From: Candidatus Tumulicola sp.
GTDB taxonomy: Bacteria > Vulcanimicrobiota > Vulcanimicrobiia > Vulcanimicrobiales > Vulcanimicrobiaceae
Direction: 5' to 3'
DNA: 60,234 nt
Assembly (NCBI GenBank): GCA_036490475.1
Contig: DASXDT010000004.1
Location: 87,797 to 148,030, forward strand
The position numbers and the translations under genes were made by a program. Below are positions 9,139 through 18,419 of this stretch, piece by piece. Below the pieces are notes generated by a model. That model worked only from the letters and a program-made list of their open reading frames with translations. It had not been told where the DNA came from and did no database searches. Position 1 is the first letter of the stretch. Each line of letters opens with the position of its first letter.

Positions 9139-10579
9139 AATAGGCGTCCGTGATCGCCGGCTCCCCGCACGCGACGCAGTTAGCTCCCGGCCGCGACAGC
9201 GGGCGAAGGTTGCGCGTCGTCGCTCCGGTTTGCGCTTTGACCGTAGCTTCGCAATCGGCCCGGCCGCACCACGGAATATCGATCATTCCAGCACGTTCGG
9301 CGCACATCGCGAAAAACGCCTCACGTTCGCGCGGCGCCACCGTATGCGAATGCAGATACTCCGAGGCCTGCAGGTAGAGCGACCGTTGAATTTCGTCGAG
9401 CAAACCGGGCAATACGTCCGGCAGATCGCTCAAGGCAATCGTGGTTTTTTGCCCTTCGGCTCCCTTGTCGCGATCGCGTCGAACGACGACAGCAGTTCCC
9501 GCGTCGACGTCACGGGGGCCAAGCTCGACGCGCACCGGCACGCCGCGCACGTCCCACTCGCCGTACTTCCAACCAGGCTGATGGTCGCGGGCGTCGACCC
9601 GAACGCGATGTCCGCGGGCGGACAACACTGCGGCAGCGTCGCGGCAGGCCGCGATCGCACGTTCGTCGCCGGAACGAACGATCGGGACGAACACAACCTC
9701 GATGGGCGCTAACTTGGGCGGAACGCGCAACCCGCGGTCATCGCCATGCATCATAATCACCGCGCCGAGCATCCGCCACGACATGCCCCACGACGTCGTG
9801 TACGCGTGCTTGATCGTGCCGTCGGCGTCGGCGAACGTAATGTCGTACGCGCGAGCGAAGTTTTGTCCCAAATCGTGCGACGTGGCCGATTGCAAGGCGC
9901 GGCCGTCGGGCATTAGCGCCTCGATCGAATACGTTTCGACGGCGCCGGGAAACCGTTCGCTCGCGCTCTTGATGCCTTCGTATACCGGTAGCGCCGCAAC
10001 CTCGCGAGCGAAATGCGCGTACACGTCGAGCATGCGCAACGTTTCTTCGCGCGCCTCCGCGGCGGTCGCATGCGCCGTGTGGCCCTCTTGCCACAAAAAC
10101 TCCATCGTGCGCAAGAACGGACGCGTGGCTTTTTCCCAGCGCACGACGTTCGCCCACTGATTGATCAGAATCGGAAGATCGCGATACGACTCGACCCACT
10201 GCGCGTACATCGTTCCGATGATGGCTTCGGACGTCGGACGAATGGCCAGTCGCTCGGTCAGCTCCTCGCTGCCTCCATGCGTAACCCACGCGACTTCGGG
10301 CGCGAAGCCTTCCACGTGTTCGGCTTCTTTAATTAAGAGACTTTCGGGAACGAGCAGCGGGAAGTAGGCGTTTTCATGCCCGGTCGCCTTGAAGCGTATG
10401 TCGAGATCCCGTTGCAGGTTTTCCCACATTCCGAAGCCGTAGGGGCGCAGCACGACACAGCCGCGGACCGGGGAATAGGAGACGAGTTCGGCCTTCAGGC
10501 AGACGGCGGTATACCAGGCGGAAAGATCGGCCGCTTTCGGGGGAATTTCCCGAACGACCGCCGCTTGCGATTGCGACAT
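9122..10579 (-). CDS. proS: Prolyl-tRNA synthetase, archaeal/eukaryotic-type (ProS type 3)
   Basis: The 485-residue enzyme charges tRNA-Pro. Class II motif 1 lies around GFGMWENLQRDLD, motif 2 in ENAYFPLLVPESLL and RPTSEAIIGTMYAQWVESY, and motif 3 in the SWGMSWRMLGAVIM region. The anticodon-binding domain follows. The C-terminus holds a Cys-rich segment (CGRADC and CVAC) and ends in Tyr, as in the short ProS form without the editing insertion. The frame extends upstream to 11497, but that part is antisense to the adenosyltransferase gene, so the ATG at 10579 is the start. The gene is divergent from 10658. Confidence 0.95.
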   Translation of the reverse strand: MSQSQAAVVREIPPKAADLSAWYTAVCLKAELVSYSPVRGCVVLRPYGFGMWENLQRDLDIRFKATGHENAYFPLLVPESLLIKEAEHVEGFAPEVAWVTHGGSEELTERLAIRPTSEAIIGTMYAQWVESYRDLPILINQWANVVRWEKATRPFLRTMEFLWQEGHTAHATAAEAREETLRMLDVYAHFAREVAALPVYEGIKSASERFPGAVETYSIEALMPDGRALQSATSHDLGQNFARAYDITFADADGTIKHAYTTSWGMSWRMLGAVIMMHGDDRGLRVPPKLAPIEVVFVPIVRSGDERAIAACRDAAAVLSARGHRVRVDARDHQPGWKYGEWDVRGVPVRVELGPRDVDAGTAVVVRRDRDKGAEGQKTTIALSDLPDVLPGLLDEIQRSLYLQASEYLHSHTVAPREREAFFAMCAERAGMIDIPWCGRADCEATVKAQTGATTRNLRPLSRPGANCVACGEPAITDAYFAQSY

Positions 10580-10657
10580 GACCGGCCCGGCTTCGCGCGA
10601 CCCTAGGCGCCGGCCTCCCACTCGGAGCCGGAGCATCGCGCGGCGAAGGCTTATCCG

Positions 10658-11257
10658 ATGACGAAACGCACCCGATTGTATACGCGCACCGGCGACGATG
10701 GCAGCACCGGCCTGGTCGGTGGCGAGCGTATTCACAAAGATTCCAAGCGGATCGAAGGCTATGGGACGGTCGACGAGCTGTCGAGTGCGATCGGCGTCGT
10801 TCGCGCCGCCCTCCGCGCGCACGACGTACCGCGCGCGCTGCGCCTGGACGCATGGCTCTCGTGGACGCAGGACACGCTGTTCGATCTCGGAGCCGAACTT
10901 GCTACGCCGCCCGCAAAGCGTTGGGACGATATGCCGACGATGGGCCCTTCGCAAATTGCGCCACTCGAACGCGCCATCGATGAAGCCGACGCCGATCTTC
11001 CGCCGTTGCAGACCTTCATCCATCCCGGCGGATCGGATGCCGGAGCTGCGCTCCACCTGGCTCGCACGATTTGCCGGCGCGCCGAGCGCCGCGTGCTCTC
11101 GCTGCGTCGTGATGATTCTACCGTGTCGCCAGAAACGGTACGCTATCTGAACCGGCTTTCCGACGCGCTGTTCGCTTGGGCGCGTTGGATCAACGACGGA
11201 CTCGGAGTTCCAGAACATCGCTGGACATCGAGGGCCCAGCCGCCTGCAGGGGACTAG
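10658..11257 (+). CDS. PduO-type cob(I)alamin adenosyltransferase
   Basis: The 199-residue protein makes adenosylcobalamin from ATP and cob(I)alamin. The ATP-binding motif YTRTGDDGSTGL is near the N-terminus, RIEGYGTVDELSS follows at about residues 31-43, and the C-terminal helix has RYLNRLSDALFAWAR. These are the conserved regions of the trimeric PduO family, whose usual length is 180-200. The ATG at 10658 is 78 bases from the divergent proS start. No B12-dependent enzyme is visible in the window. Confidence 0.93.
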   Translation: MTKRTRLYTRTGDDGSTGLVGGERIHKDSKRIEGYGTVDELSSAIGVVRAALRAHDVPRALRLDAWLSWTQDTLFDLGAELATPPAKRWDDMPTMGPSQIAPLERAIDEADADLPPLQTFIHPGGSDAGAALHLARTICRRAERRVLSLRRDDSTVSPETVRYLNRLSDALFAWARWINDGLGVPEHRWTSRAQPPAGD

Positions 11258-11285
11258 CTTGGTACCCCTGCGAACCGCAGGCTGA

Positions 11286-12803
11286 ATGTCGTTTCGCAGC
11301 GCGTTGTTCGCCACGACCAGCGTCGATAAGCTTCGCGAGCTTGGAAGCCAGAAGATTCTGCGGCGCGCGCTCACCGCCAAAGATTTGATCGCTATCGGCA
11401 TCGGTACGATGATCGGCGGCGGCATCTTCACCACCATCGGTACCGGCGTCAAGGGCGCGGGACCGGCGGTCATCATCTCGTACCTACTGGCCGGCATAAC
11501 GTCGTTTTTTGCAGCCTTGTGCTATGCCGAGCTGGGCGCGATGGTTCCCGTGGCCGGCAGCGCGTACACGTACGCCTATGCGACCATGGGCAAATTATTT
11601 GCGTGGATCATCGGCTTCGCGCTCATCTTCGAGTACGGGATCAGCGCCGCACCGGTCGCACAGCAGTTTTCGGCGTCGCTCCAGGACGTTATGAAATCGA
11701 TCGGCTTAGCGTTGCCGTATTGGGCGCAACAGTCGAATCTGATCATCAACGGGCCGTGGTGGAATCCAGGCAGTTGGGACCTGCTTCACTCGCAATGCGA
11801 CGTTCTGAGCGCGCTGTTCGTCCTAGCGCTCAGCGTGCTGCTCTCGATCGGTATCCGCGAGTCCGCCACCACCAACAACATCTTTGTCGTTCTAAAGCTG
11901 TCGGCGCTGTTCGTTTTTGTCGTAGCGGGCCTGTTCTTATTCCACGCGTCGAATTTGCACGATTTCAACCCGATCGGTTGGGGAACGCTGCACCCGTTCG
12001 GCGGCGCGGCCGAGTCGGCGCAACCGTACGGAATCATCGCGGTGGGCGCGTTCGTCTTCTTTAGTTACATCGGATTCGACACTGCCACGACGACGGCCGA
12101 AGAGTGCAAGAATCCAAAGTTCGACGTACCGGTCGGCGTCATGGGCGCCCTGGCGGTCGGCACGATCGTGTATTGCGCGACCGCGATCGTCCTGGTCGGA
12201 GCGGTGCCGTGGAATCACGTTCCGATTAAAAACCCGCTCGTCTACGCGCTCGCTCCGCTGCATATGCCGATTCTGAACTGGGTCATTACGATCGGCGTGC
12301 TGGCGGGAACGACCAGCGTCGCACTGTCTTCGCTGTTAGGTCAATCGCGAATTTTTTACGTGATGGCGCGCGATAAGATGCTCCCGCCGGCGGTCGCAGT
12401 CATTCACCCGCGGTTCAAGACGCCGTTGCGTACGACCATGGTCACGGGCGTCGCGGTAGCGATACTCTCGCTGATCGTGCCGCTGAACAACCTGCTGAAC
12501 CTGGTCAACATCGGCACACTTATCGCGTTTTCGGTCGTCTGCGCAGGGGTGCTGTACCTCCGCAAGCGCAAGCCCGATTTACCCCGCAGCTTCCGCGTGC
12601 CATTCGTCCCGCTCTTCCCCATCTTGGGAATTTTGTGCTCGCTGTTTTTAGCGATCTTCGGGCTCTCACGCACGACGTGGGTATGGTTTTCCATCGCGCT
12701 AGTGGTCGGGCTGATCTTCTTCTTCTCGTACGGGTTCCGAAAATCGAATCCGGCCGAAATTACCGCCGTCGAGGAACCCGCGGGACTGCCAGACTACATC
12801 TAG
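11286..12803 (+). CDS. APC family amino acid permease
   Basis: The 505-residue protein has about twelve membrane helices. The first carries the unwound-helix motif GIGTMIGGGIFTTIG, and FFSYIGFDTATTTAEE occurs near residue 255. Together these fit the cationic amino acid transporter branch (YfnA-like) of the APC superfamily, so it should import amino acids by proton or substrate exchange. The substrate cannot be assigned. It begins 28 bases after the adenosyltransferase gene on the same strand and is convergent with the stalk-domain gene 18 bases away. Confidence 0.9.
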   Translation: MSFRSALFATTSVDKLRELGSQKILRRALTAKDLIAIGIGTMIGGGIFTTIGTGVKGAGPAVIISYLLAGITSFFAALCYAELGAMVPVAGSAYTYAYATMGKLFAWIIGFALIFEYGISAAPVAQQFSASLQDVMKSIGLALPYWAQQSNLIINGPWWNPGSWDLLHSQCDVLSALFVLALSVLLSIGIRESATTNNIFVVLKLSALFVFVVAGLFLFHASNLHDFNPIGWGTLHPFGGAAESAQPYGIIAVGAFVFFSYIGFDTATTTAEECKNPKFDVPVGVMGALAVGTIVYCATAIVLVGAVPWNHVPIKNPLVYALAPLHMPILNWVITIGVLAGTTSVALSSLLGQSRIFYVMARDKMLPPAVAVIHPRFKTPLRTTMVTGVAVAILSLIVPLNNLLNLVNIGTLIAFSVVCAGVLYLRKRKPDLPRSFRVPFVPLFPILGILCSLFLAIFGLSRTTWVWFSIALVVGLIFFFSYGFRKSNPAEITAVEEPAGLPDYI

Positions 12804-12821
12804 CGCACCGGTACGCGGCTT

Positions 12822-13259
12822 TTATCTGATCGTGCGAACGTCGATGCGCTGGGCGCCGCGATCGTAGTTCGCGTGCAACTCGAACGCATCGGCTAAAACG
12901 TTGAGGTCGACCATCACGCGGCCACGCACGCGAAAGGGTGGATGCTCGAGCATCAGCGGGTGGCCGTTGATGGCCGCGGCGGTCTCGCCCACCTTCACGT
13001 GCAACGATCGCGCTCCACGCACCACGTCGACTCCACCATTGGCATGCTGAATCGTGCGTACGCCGACGCCTTCGGCAACCGTGCGCAAGGGAACAAAGAC
13101 GTGATTGGACGTGGTCGCGATCGGCGACACGTCGGACGCCAACCGCGTGCCGTCGATCCGCATCTCAACCGGCCGTGCGAAAGCCACCAGGGCCGAAGCG
13201 AACGTCGCGGATACGACGATCGCGAGCAATGCCTTCGCGCCGAGCGGACGATAGGTCAC
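12822..13259 (-). CDS. Secreted stalk-domain protein (copper amine oxidase N-domain-like)
   Basis: The 145-residue product has an N-terminal signal (LGAKALLAIVVSATFASALVA) followed by one stalk-like repeat unit: HVFVPLRTVAEGVGV, a paired-strand middle, and GRVMVDLNVLADAFELHANYD at the end. Stalk domains of this type occur in secreted proteins of Firmicutes and deep-branching phyla and lack the copper oxidase active site. The GTG at 13259 overlaps the ispG stop as GTGA, and this start leaves an intact signal peptide. Its role is unknown; it is the last gene of the rpsB-ispG run. Confidence 0.75.
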   Translation of the reverse strand: MTYRPLGAKALLAIVVSATFASALVAFARPVEMRIDGTRLASDVSPIATTSNHVFVPLRTVAEGVGVRTIQHANGGVDVVRGARSLHVKVGETAAAINGHPLMLEHPPFRVRGRVMVDLNVLADAFELHANYDRGAQRIDVRTIR

Positions 13260-14398
13260 GTGGCGGCGCCGATTTCGTGCGAGAAATCGGGATACTTCTC
13301 GGCGATCACTTTTTCGATTTCCAGCCGCAACATGCCGAGCAATTCGCTCTCCGGATAGGTGCCGACCAACTCGCCGGCGCGATAGATCGCGCCTTTGCCT
13401 TTGCCGCCGGCGACGCCGACGTCGGCCATCTTGGATTCGCCCGGACCGTTGACGACGCAACCCATGACGGCGACTTTGACGGGCGCGTTATATGACTTCG
13501 CGATCGCTTCGACCGAGCGGCCGAGTTCGAGCACGGAAATCTCCGCACGTCCGCACGAGGGGCACGCCGTTATTTCGAAGCCTTTTTCGCGCAATCCAAG
13601 TGATTTCAGGATGCCCCAGCAGACCGGGACCTCCTCGATCGGATCGTCGGCCAGCGATACGCGCAGGGTGTCGCCGATGCCCTCGAACAGCAGAATGCCC
13701 AAGCCGATCGACGACTTGATCGTTCCGTCGCGCAGCATGCCCGCTTCGGTGATACCGAGATGGAGGGCGTACGGCGTTTCGCGCTCGCGAAGCCGGCGAT
13801 CCATCAGCCGGTAGGCTTCGACGGTCGTCAGGACGTCGTGTGCTTTGAGAGAAATTGCGATGTCGGTATGGCCGTGCTCCTCGAGCATCTCGACATGCCG
13901 CAATGCCGACTGCACCATCGCTTCGGCGGTGAGGCCCAGCGTCTTCTCCAGGTCGGGCGCCAGCGAACCCAAATTGACGCCGACGCGAATCGGAATACCG
14001 CGCGCTTTCGCTGCGGTTACGACTTCGGCTACCTTCTTGGGGTCGCGGATATTGCCCGGATTGAGGCGCAGTTTAGCGACACCGGCTTCGATGGCCGCAA
14101 GCGCCATCTTGTGATCGAAGTGAATGTCTGCAACGATCGGAACGGGCGAGCGATACACGATCGCCGGAAGTCCGGCTGCGTCGGGCGGATCCTTGACCGT
14201 CACGCGGACGATTTCGCAACCTTCCATGGCCAGACCGTAAATTTGCTCGAGCGTTTTGTCGGAGTCGGCCGTATCGGTGGTGGTCATCGACTGAACGGCA
14301 ATCGGATGATCGCCGCCGATCCAAACGCTTTTGGCGTCGGCTTTGCCCGTCTTATTCTGTAAAAAAATCGGCTTACTTTGACGACGCAAACGTAACAC
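13256..14398 (-). CDS. ispG: 4-hydroxy-3-methylbut-2-en-1-yl diphosphate synthase (IspG/GcpE)
   Basis: The 380-residue iron-sulfur enzyme performs the seventh step of the DXP isoprenoid pathway, converting MEcPP to HMBPP. Residues near 20-40 (VWIGGDHPIAVQSMTTTDT) and the barrel segment KLRLNPGNI are typical. The [4Fe-4S] ligands sit in CPSCGR and in MGCVVNGPGE near the C-terminus. A GTG at 14398 is taken as the start, two bases after the rseP stop. With dxr three genes upstream, it shows this operon carries DXP-pathway steps next to undecaprenyl lipid synthesis. Confidence 0.95.
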   Translation of the reverse strand: MLRLRRQSKPIFLQNKTGKADAKSVWIGGDHPIAVQSMTTTDTADSDKTLEQIYGLAMEGCEIVRVTVKDPPDAAGLPAIVYRSPVPIVADIHFDHKMALAAIEAGVAKLRLNPGNIRDPKKVAEVVTAAKARGIPIRVGVNLGSLAPDLEKTLGLTAEAMVQSALRHVEMLEEHGHTDIAISLKAHDVLTTVEAYRLMDRRLRERETPYALHLGITEAGMLRDGTIKSSIGLGILLFEGIGDTLRVSLADDPIEEVPVCWGILKSLGLREKGFEITACPSCGRAEISVLELGRSVEAIAKSYNAPVKVAVMGCVVNGPGESKMADVGVAGGKGKGAIYRAGELVGTYPESELLGMLRLEIEKVIAEKYPDFSHEIGAAT

Positions 14399-14400
14399 GA

Positions 14401-15528
14401 CTACATGACTCCGTTTCCGCTCGCGATGCGAGCGATATCGTGGAATGCGACGATCAGCATCAGCGCCATCAACGCGGCGAATCCGGCAACGTGTACCATC
14501 GCCTCTTTTTCGGGATCGACCGGGCGTCCGCGAAGCAGTTCGGCGACGATGAACGCCGCGCGCCCTCCGTCCAGCGCGGGAATCGGCAACAGATTAAAGA
14601 GTCCGAGCGCGAACGAAATCGTCGCTCCCAGCCAAAAGTACGGCCCCCAGCCCCAATCTTCGATCGTCGTCGCGACCTGGCCCATGCCGATCGGGCCGGA
14701 TATTTGTGGCGCGTACTGTTTAAAGTGCGTCGCCAGAAGCACGATGCTTCCGACGGTTTGGTCGGCGATGTCGCCAAACTGCTTTGCGCTGGTGGTGATA
14801 GCCGTGCCGAGTCCCACGCGTTCGTACACGGGAACCGGCGTAAAGCCAATGCATCCAAATTTTTTCCCGGCTATCGGACACAATTTCGGCACGACGAAGA
14901 CTTCAGCGCGCTGGCCATTACGCTCGTACACCAGGTCGAGCTTCTTGTCGAGCGACGCATGGATGGTGTCGATCAACGCCGTGCCGCTGGCGATCGGACG
15001 GCCGTTGAGTTCGACGATGCGATCGCCCGCCCGCATCCCGGCGGCGGCGGCGGGCGAGCCTGCGACCAGAATTCCGACGACCGGCTGCATACCGTTTCCG
15101 GAAACACCGAAGGTGATGGCCGAAATCAGTAAGATCAGGAAGCAGAGCAAAAAGTTGGCGGCCGGACCGGCCAGCACGATGGCCAGCCGCTGCCACGGCG
15201 ACTTGGCTTGAAAGTTGTCGCTCGTCGTGGTTTCGGTGGTGCGGAACTCGCGCTGCTGCTCGGCCTCGGAAGACTTGCCATCCTCACCCTGCATCGCGCA
15301 GTAACCGCCGATCGGCAGCAACCGTATCGAATAGAGGGTCCCGCTACGTGGCGACGTCCAACCCAAAAGTTTGGGACCCATACCGACCGCAAACTCGTTG
15401 ACGCGAACGCCGGATCGACGCGCGACGATAAAGTGGCCGAACTCGTGGAGCACCACGAGCACCGATAACATGGCCAGAAACGTTACGACTTTCTCGATGC
15501 CGACGAGGTTCACAACGGCTAACGACAC
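14401..15528 (-). CDS. rseP: Site-2 membrane metalloprotease RseP
   Basis: The 375-residue M50 protease has HEFGH at residues 28-32 in the first membrane segment and the LDGG motif (NLLPIPALDGGR) in the C-terminal membrane segment, which supplies the third zinc ligand. One PDZ domain (GMRAGDRIVELNGRPI) lies between them. RseP cleaves anti-sigma factors and signal-peptide remnants within the membrane. An ECF sigma/anti-sigma pair at 28176-29665 is a possible but unproven client. The GTG start overlaps dxr by 10 bases. The rseP-dxr-cdsA-uppS order is widespread in bacteria. Confidence 0.95.
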   Translation of the reverse strand: MSLAVVNLVGIEKVVTFLAMLSVLVVLHEFGHFIVARRSGVRVNEFAVGMGPKLLGWTSPRSGTLYSIRLLPIGGYCAMQGEDGKSSEAEQQREFRTTETTTSDNFQAKSPWQRLAIVLAGPAANFLLCFLILLISAITFGVSGNGMQPVVGILVAGSPAAAAGMRAGDRIVELNGRPIASGTALIDTIHASLDKKLDLVYERNGQRAEVFVVPKLCPIAGKKFGCIGFTPVPVYERVGLGTAITTSAKQFGDIADQTVGSIVLLATHFKQYAPQISGPIGMGQVATTIEDWGWGPYFWLGATISFALGLFNLLPIPALDGGRAAFIVAELLRGRPVDPEKEAMVHVAGFAALMALMLIVAFHDIARIASGNGVM

Positions 15529-16670
15529 ACGGGCCTTTCCATGCGTTGCACGATCCGTTCGGCCGCGCTGCGAGCGGTCCGATCGGCGACGCGGATTTCT
15601 TCGAGCGTCAGCTCGGCGCGGCCCGTTTCGGACATCGCCGTTTCGATGACGGTCGGGATCTCTCCAAACGCGATCTTTCGTTCGACGAACGCAGCGACCG
15701 CGACTTCATTGGCGGCCGACAGGGTCGCTGGAGCCGTCCCCCCGGCGGCCAAGGCCTCGTACGCTAATCGCACGCACGGAAAGCGCACTGGATCGGCGGC
15801 TTCAAAATCGTAGCGGAGCGGCGCCTCGCCCCGGCCGCCGATGGCATCCAGCACCGACTCGTCCTGCCAGCCCGAAGGCGTTCCGGGCAAGCGGTCCGGA
15901 TAGGCGAGCGCGTACCCGATCGGCACCCGCATGTCGGGAGCCGCGAGCTGCGCTTTGACGCTTCCATCGGTGAAAATAACGAAGCCGTGTGCGATCGACT
16001 GCGGATGGACCACAAATCGCACCCGCTCGCCGGGCAACCCGAACAATCGGCTGGCCTCGATCACTTCCAAACCTTTATTCATCATACTGGCCGAATCGAT
16101 GGTGTTTTTCGTCCCCATATTCCACGTGGGATGCGTCAAGGCGGCCTCGACGCCCGCCGAGGCGATCTCCTCTGCGGACCAGCGCCAGAACGGCCCGCCG
16201 GAGGCGGTCAACACGATCTCGCGCACGGACTCGCGACGTTCGCCTTCCAAACACTGAAAGATGGCGCTGTGCTCGCTATCGACCGGCAGAAGAGACGAAC
16301 CGCTCGCCGACGCCGCCGCAACCAACAACTCGCCGGCAGCAACGATTAATTCTTTATTCGCAACCGCGATGTCGATGCCACGCTCCACTGCGGCAAACAC
16401 GGCGTCGAACGCGACCGCGCCATCGGTGGCGGCCAAGAGCACGTCGGGCTTCGATTCGAGCGCAACGCGCAGCAGAGCTTGCGGCCCGTCTTCGGCCGTC
16501 GTCGCGATTCCGGGCCGGAATCGCTCGGCTTGTTCGCGCAACAGCGAAACGTTGCGCCCGGCAGCGAGGCCGACGACCGTAAAGCGATCGGGATGCGCCG
16601 ATATGACGTCTAAGGCTTGCGTACCGATCGAGCCGGTCGAGCCGAGAATGGCTACACGCCGTCGCTTCAC
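15519..16670 (-). CDS. dxr: 1-deoxy-D-xylulose 5-phosphate reductoisomerase
   Basis: The 383-residue enzyme makes 2-C-methyl-D-erythritol 4-phosphate in the DXP isoprenoid pathway. The NADPH-binding loop GSTGSIG is at residues 10-16. The metal/substrate segment LPVDSEHSAIFQCL lies in the centre, followed by the flexible SGGPFW loop and TLSAANEVAVAAF. A GTG start overlaps the cdsA stop as GTGA. Length and motifs are complete. Confidence 0.96.
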   Translation of the reverse strand: MKRRRVAILGSTGSIGTQALDVISAHPDRFTVVGLAAGRNVSLLREQAERFRPGIATTAEDGPQALLRVALESKPDVLLAATDGAVAFDAVFAAVERGIDIAVANKELIVAAGELLVAAASASGSSLLPVDSEHSAIFQCLEGERRESVREIVLTASGGPFWRWSAEEIASAGVEAALTHPTWNMGTKNTIDSASMMNKGLEVIEASRLFGLPGERVRFVVHPQSIAHGFVIFTDGSVKAQLAAPDMRVPIGYALAYPDRLPGTPSGWQDESVLDAIGGRGEAPLRYDFEAADPVRFPCVRLAYEALAAGGTAPATLSAANEVAVAAFVERKIAFGEIPTVIETAMSETGRAELTLEEIRVADRTARSAAERIVQRMERPVCR

Positions 16671-17470
16671 GATACTTGCAACACTCCAACGACGTGCAGT
16701 AGCGCGAAAAACGTTACGCCGCCGAACAAATACGAATCGAAGCGGTCCAGCACTCCGCCGTGACCAACGATCATCGCTCCGGCATCCTTCACGCCGGCAT
16801 CACGTTTGAGCGCCGACTCGACGACGTCGCCCAGTTGCGCGGCGACGGACGTCAGCGATCCGAGCACCACGCCCTGCCACCACACCAAATGCAGCTGCGG
16901 AACGAGCGTCGCGGCTGTAGCGAAACCGGTCACGATGACCAGCGCTCCGACCGACCCCTCGACGGTCTTTTTCGGAGAGATCTGCGTGAGCGGATGCCGT
17001 CCGACAACCGTTCCGATGACCATCGCGAAAATGTCGGTTAGGGCGATCGTCAGAATCACATAGAACGTCAGCCATAGTCCGTTGCCGTCGATCGCGCGCA
17101 CGAACACGAAATACGTCAGCAACTTGCCGATATACAAAACGGCGAGTAACGTGTAGGCAGTGCGCGCGAAATAACCCTTTTGTTCGCCGTACATCCCGAT
17201 GCAGAACGCCGCCACCACGATTCCGGCAAGCAGCACGCCTTCCCAACGATGCAACACGCCGAACGCGGCCATCACGATGTAGGCGCATACACCCAGGACT
17301 GCAACCGGATACTCGAGTGGTTGGCCTTTTCTCTCGCAAAGCGCGTTCAGTTCGTAGATAGCGCCGAATCCGATTCCCAGAAGCAATATATCGAACGTCC
17401 ACGGTGACAGCGTACAAGCAAATCCAATGACCGCCACCACGAATCCGACGACGACGCGGCGGAGGGTCAC
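16667..17470 (-). CDS. cdsA: Phosphatidate cytidylyltransferase
   Basis: The 267-residue membrane enzyme makes CDP-diacylglycerol from phosphatidate and CTP. The CDP-alcohol-transferase signature is present near the C-terminus: SALKRDAGVKDAGAMIVGHG, then GVLDRFDS. About seven hydrophobic segments precede it. The frame stays open further upstream, but that part lies within uppS. The GTG at 17470 forms a four-base GTGA overlap with the uppS stop and gives the usual family length. Confidence 0.93.
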   Translation of the reverse strand: MTLRRVVVGFVVAVIGFACTLSPWTFDILLLGIGFGAIYELNALCERKGQPLEYPVAVLGVCAYIVMAAFGVLHRWEGVLLAGIVVAAFCIGMYGEQKGYFARTAYTLLAVLYIGKLLTYFVFVRAIDGNGLWLTFYVILTIALTDIFAMVIGTVVGRHPLTQISPKKTVEGSVGALVIVTGFATAATLVPQLHLVWWQGVVLGSLTSVAAQLGDVVESALKRDAGVKDAGAMIVGHGGVLDRFDSYLFGGVTFFALLHVVGVLQVS

Positions 17471-18201
17471 GCTCCTCCGAAACGGCGCTCGCGCTGCCCG
17501 TATTCGCCCAATGCGTGCATCAGATCGTCGCCGGAAAAGTCGGGCCAAAAGACATCGCTCAACACGAGCTCGGCATAGGCAGCCTGATACAATAAAAAGT
17601 TCGAGAGCCGCCGCTCGCCGCCCGGCCGGATCAACAAGTCGAGCTCGGGGAGTCCCGCGGTATAGAGATAGCGCTGAATCAGCTGGTCGTCCACGGCCTC
17701 CGGGGCGATGCGCCCGGCGGCGACGTCGGTTGCGATCGCGCGAATGGCGCGTTCGAGCTCTGCGCGGGAACTGTAGTTGACCGCGAGGTTGAGCAGCAGT
17801 CCGTCGTTGTGCGCGGTCGACGCTTGTAAGTCGTGCAGTGCGGCGCGCGGGCGCGGAGGCAGCGATTCCCAGTCACCGATCACACGGACGCGTACGTTGT
17901 TACGACGCAATTCGTCGACTTCGCTGCGCGCGAAATACACGCACAGGTCGAACAACAGCGAGATCTCACGCGCGTCGCGATTCCAGTTCTCAGTGGAAAA
18001 TCCGTAAACCGTCAACACCTCGACGCCGGCGTCGCTGGCGGCCCGGGTGGTTCGACGCAAGGCTACAATCCCGCGGCGGTGTCCCTCGATTGCCGGCAGT
18101 CGCCGCATCTTGGCCCAGCGCCGGTTGCCATCCATAATGATAGCCACGTGCCGCGGAACGGCGGCCGGCCGTAGCTCGACGGCGGAAGCGGGGTCGATCA
18201 T
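17467..18201 (-). CDS. uppS: Undecaprenyl diphosphate synthase (isoprenyl transferase)
   Basis: The 244-residue cis-prenyltransferase builds the polyprenyl carrier used in peptidoglycan and glycan synthesis. The catalytic Asp24 sits in IIMDGNRRWAK, and FSTENWNR is present near residue 70. The C-terminal signature reads RPGGERRLSNFLLYQAAYAEL, where most family members have RTSGEQRISNFLLWQ; the key Arg, Gly, Glu and Ser-Asn positions are kept. The ATG at 18201 overlaps the upstream 73-residue gene as ATGA. The product could serve the Amj flippase and glycosyltransferases elsewhere in the window. Confidence 0.94.
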   Translation of the reverse strand: MIDPASAVELRPAAVPRHVAIIMDGNRRWAKMRRLPAIEGHRRGIVALRRTTRAASDAGVEVLTVYGFSTENWNRDAREISLLFDLCVYFARSEVDELRRNNVRVRVIGDWESLPPRPRAALHDLQASTAHNDGLLLNLAVNYSSRAELERAIRAIATDVAAGRIAPEAVDDQLIQRYLYTAGLPELDLLIRPGGERRLSNFLLYQAAYAELVLSDVFWPDFSGDDLMHALGEYGQRERRFGGA

Positions 18202-18419
18202 TGGGAGTCTCGCGGATCGTCGAAGAGTGCGTCTACGCGTTCGTACGACTCGTAACCGACGGTAAGCTCCGTTCGATCGTCGCCGGAAATCACGCGCAGA
18301 ACGCGCAGCGTTCCGCGCCCGACCCAGTGCCCGAAGGGCGCGAGCAACGATACCCGTAAGCGGCGGGCGTCGAGGGCGCGTCGAGCGTCGACCTCCGGGA
18401 GCAGCACGAGCTCGTTCAC
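18198..18419 (-). CDS. Small conserved-position protein, 73 aa, unknown function
   Basis: A 73-residue frame fits exactly between frr and uppS, with four-base overlaps on both sides (GTGA at 18416-18419 and ATGA at 18198-18201). This is strong positional support that it is translated. The sequence is soluble, rich in Arg, Leu, Asp and Val, with LRVLRVISGDDRTELTVGYESY suggesting two adjacent beta strands. No cysteines, signal or known motif are visible. I do not recognise the family. Coupling to ribosome recycling factor and to uppS suggests constitutive expression. Confidence 0.7.
   Translation of the reverse strand: MNELVLLPEVDARRALDARRLRVSLLAPFGHWVGRGTLRVLRVISGDDRTELTVGYESYERVDALFDDPRDSQ

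Noticed and set aside
10580-11497. N-terminal extension of ProS
   Set aside because: The extension is antisense to the adenosyltransferase gene and has no homology character; ProS type 3 begins near the ATG at 10579.
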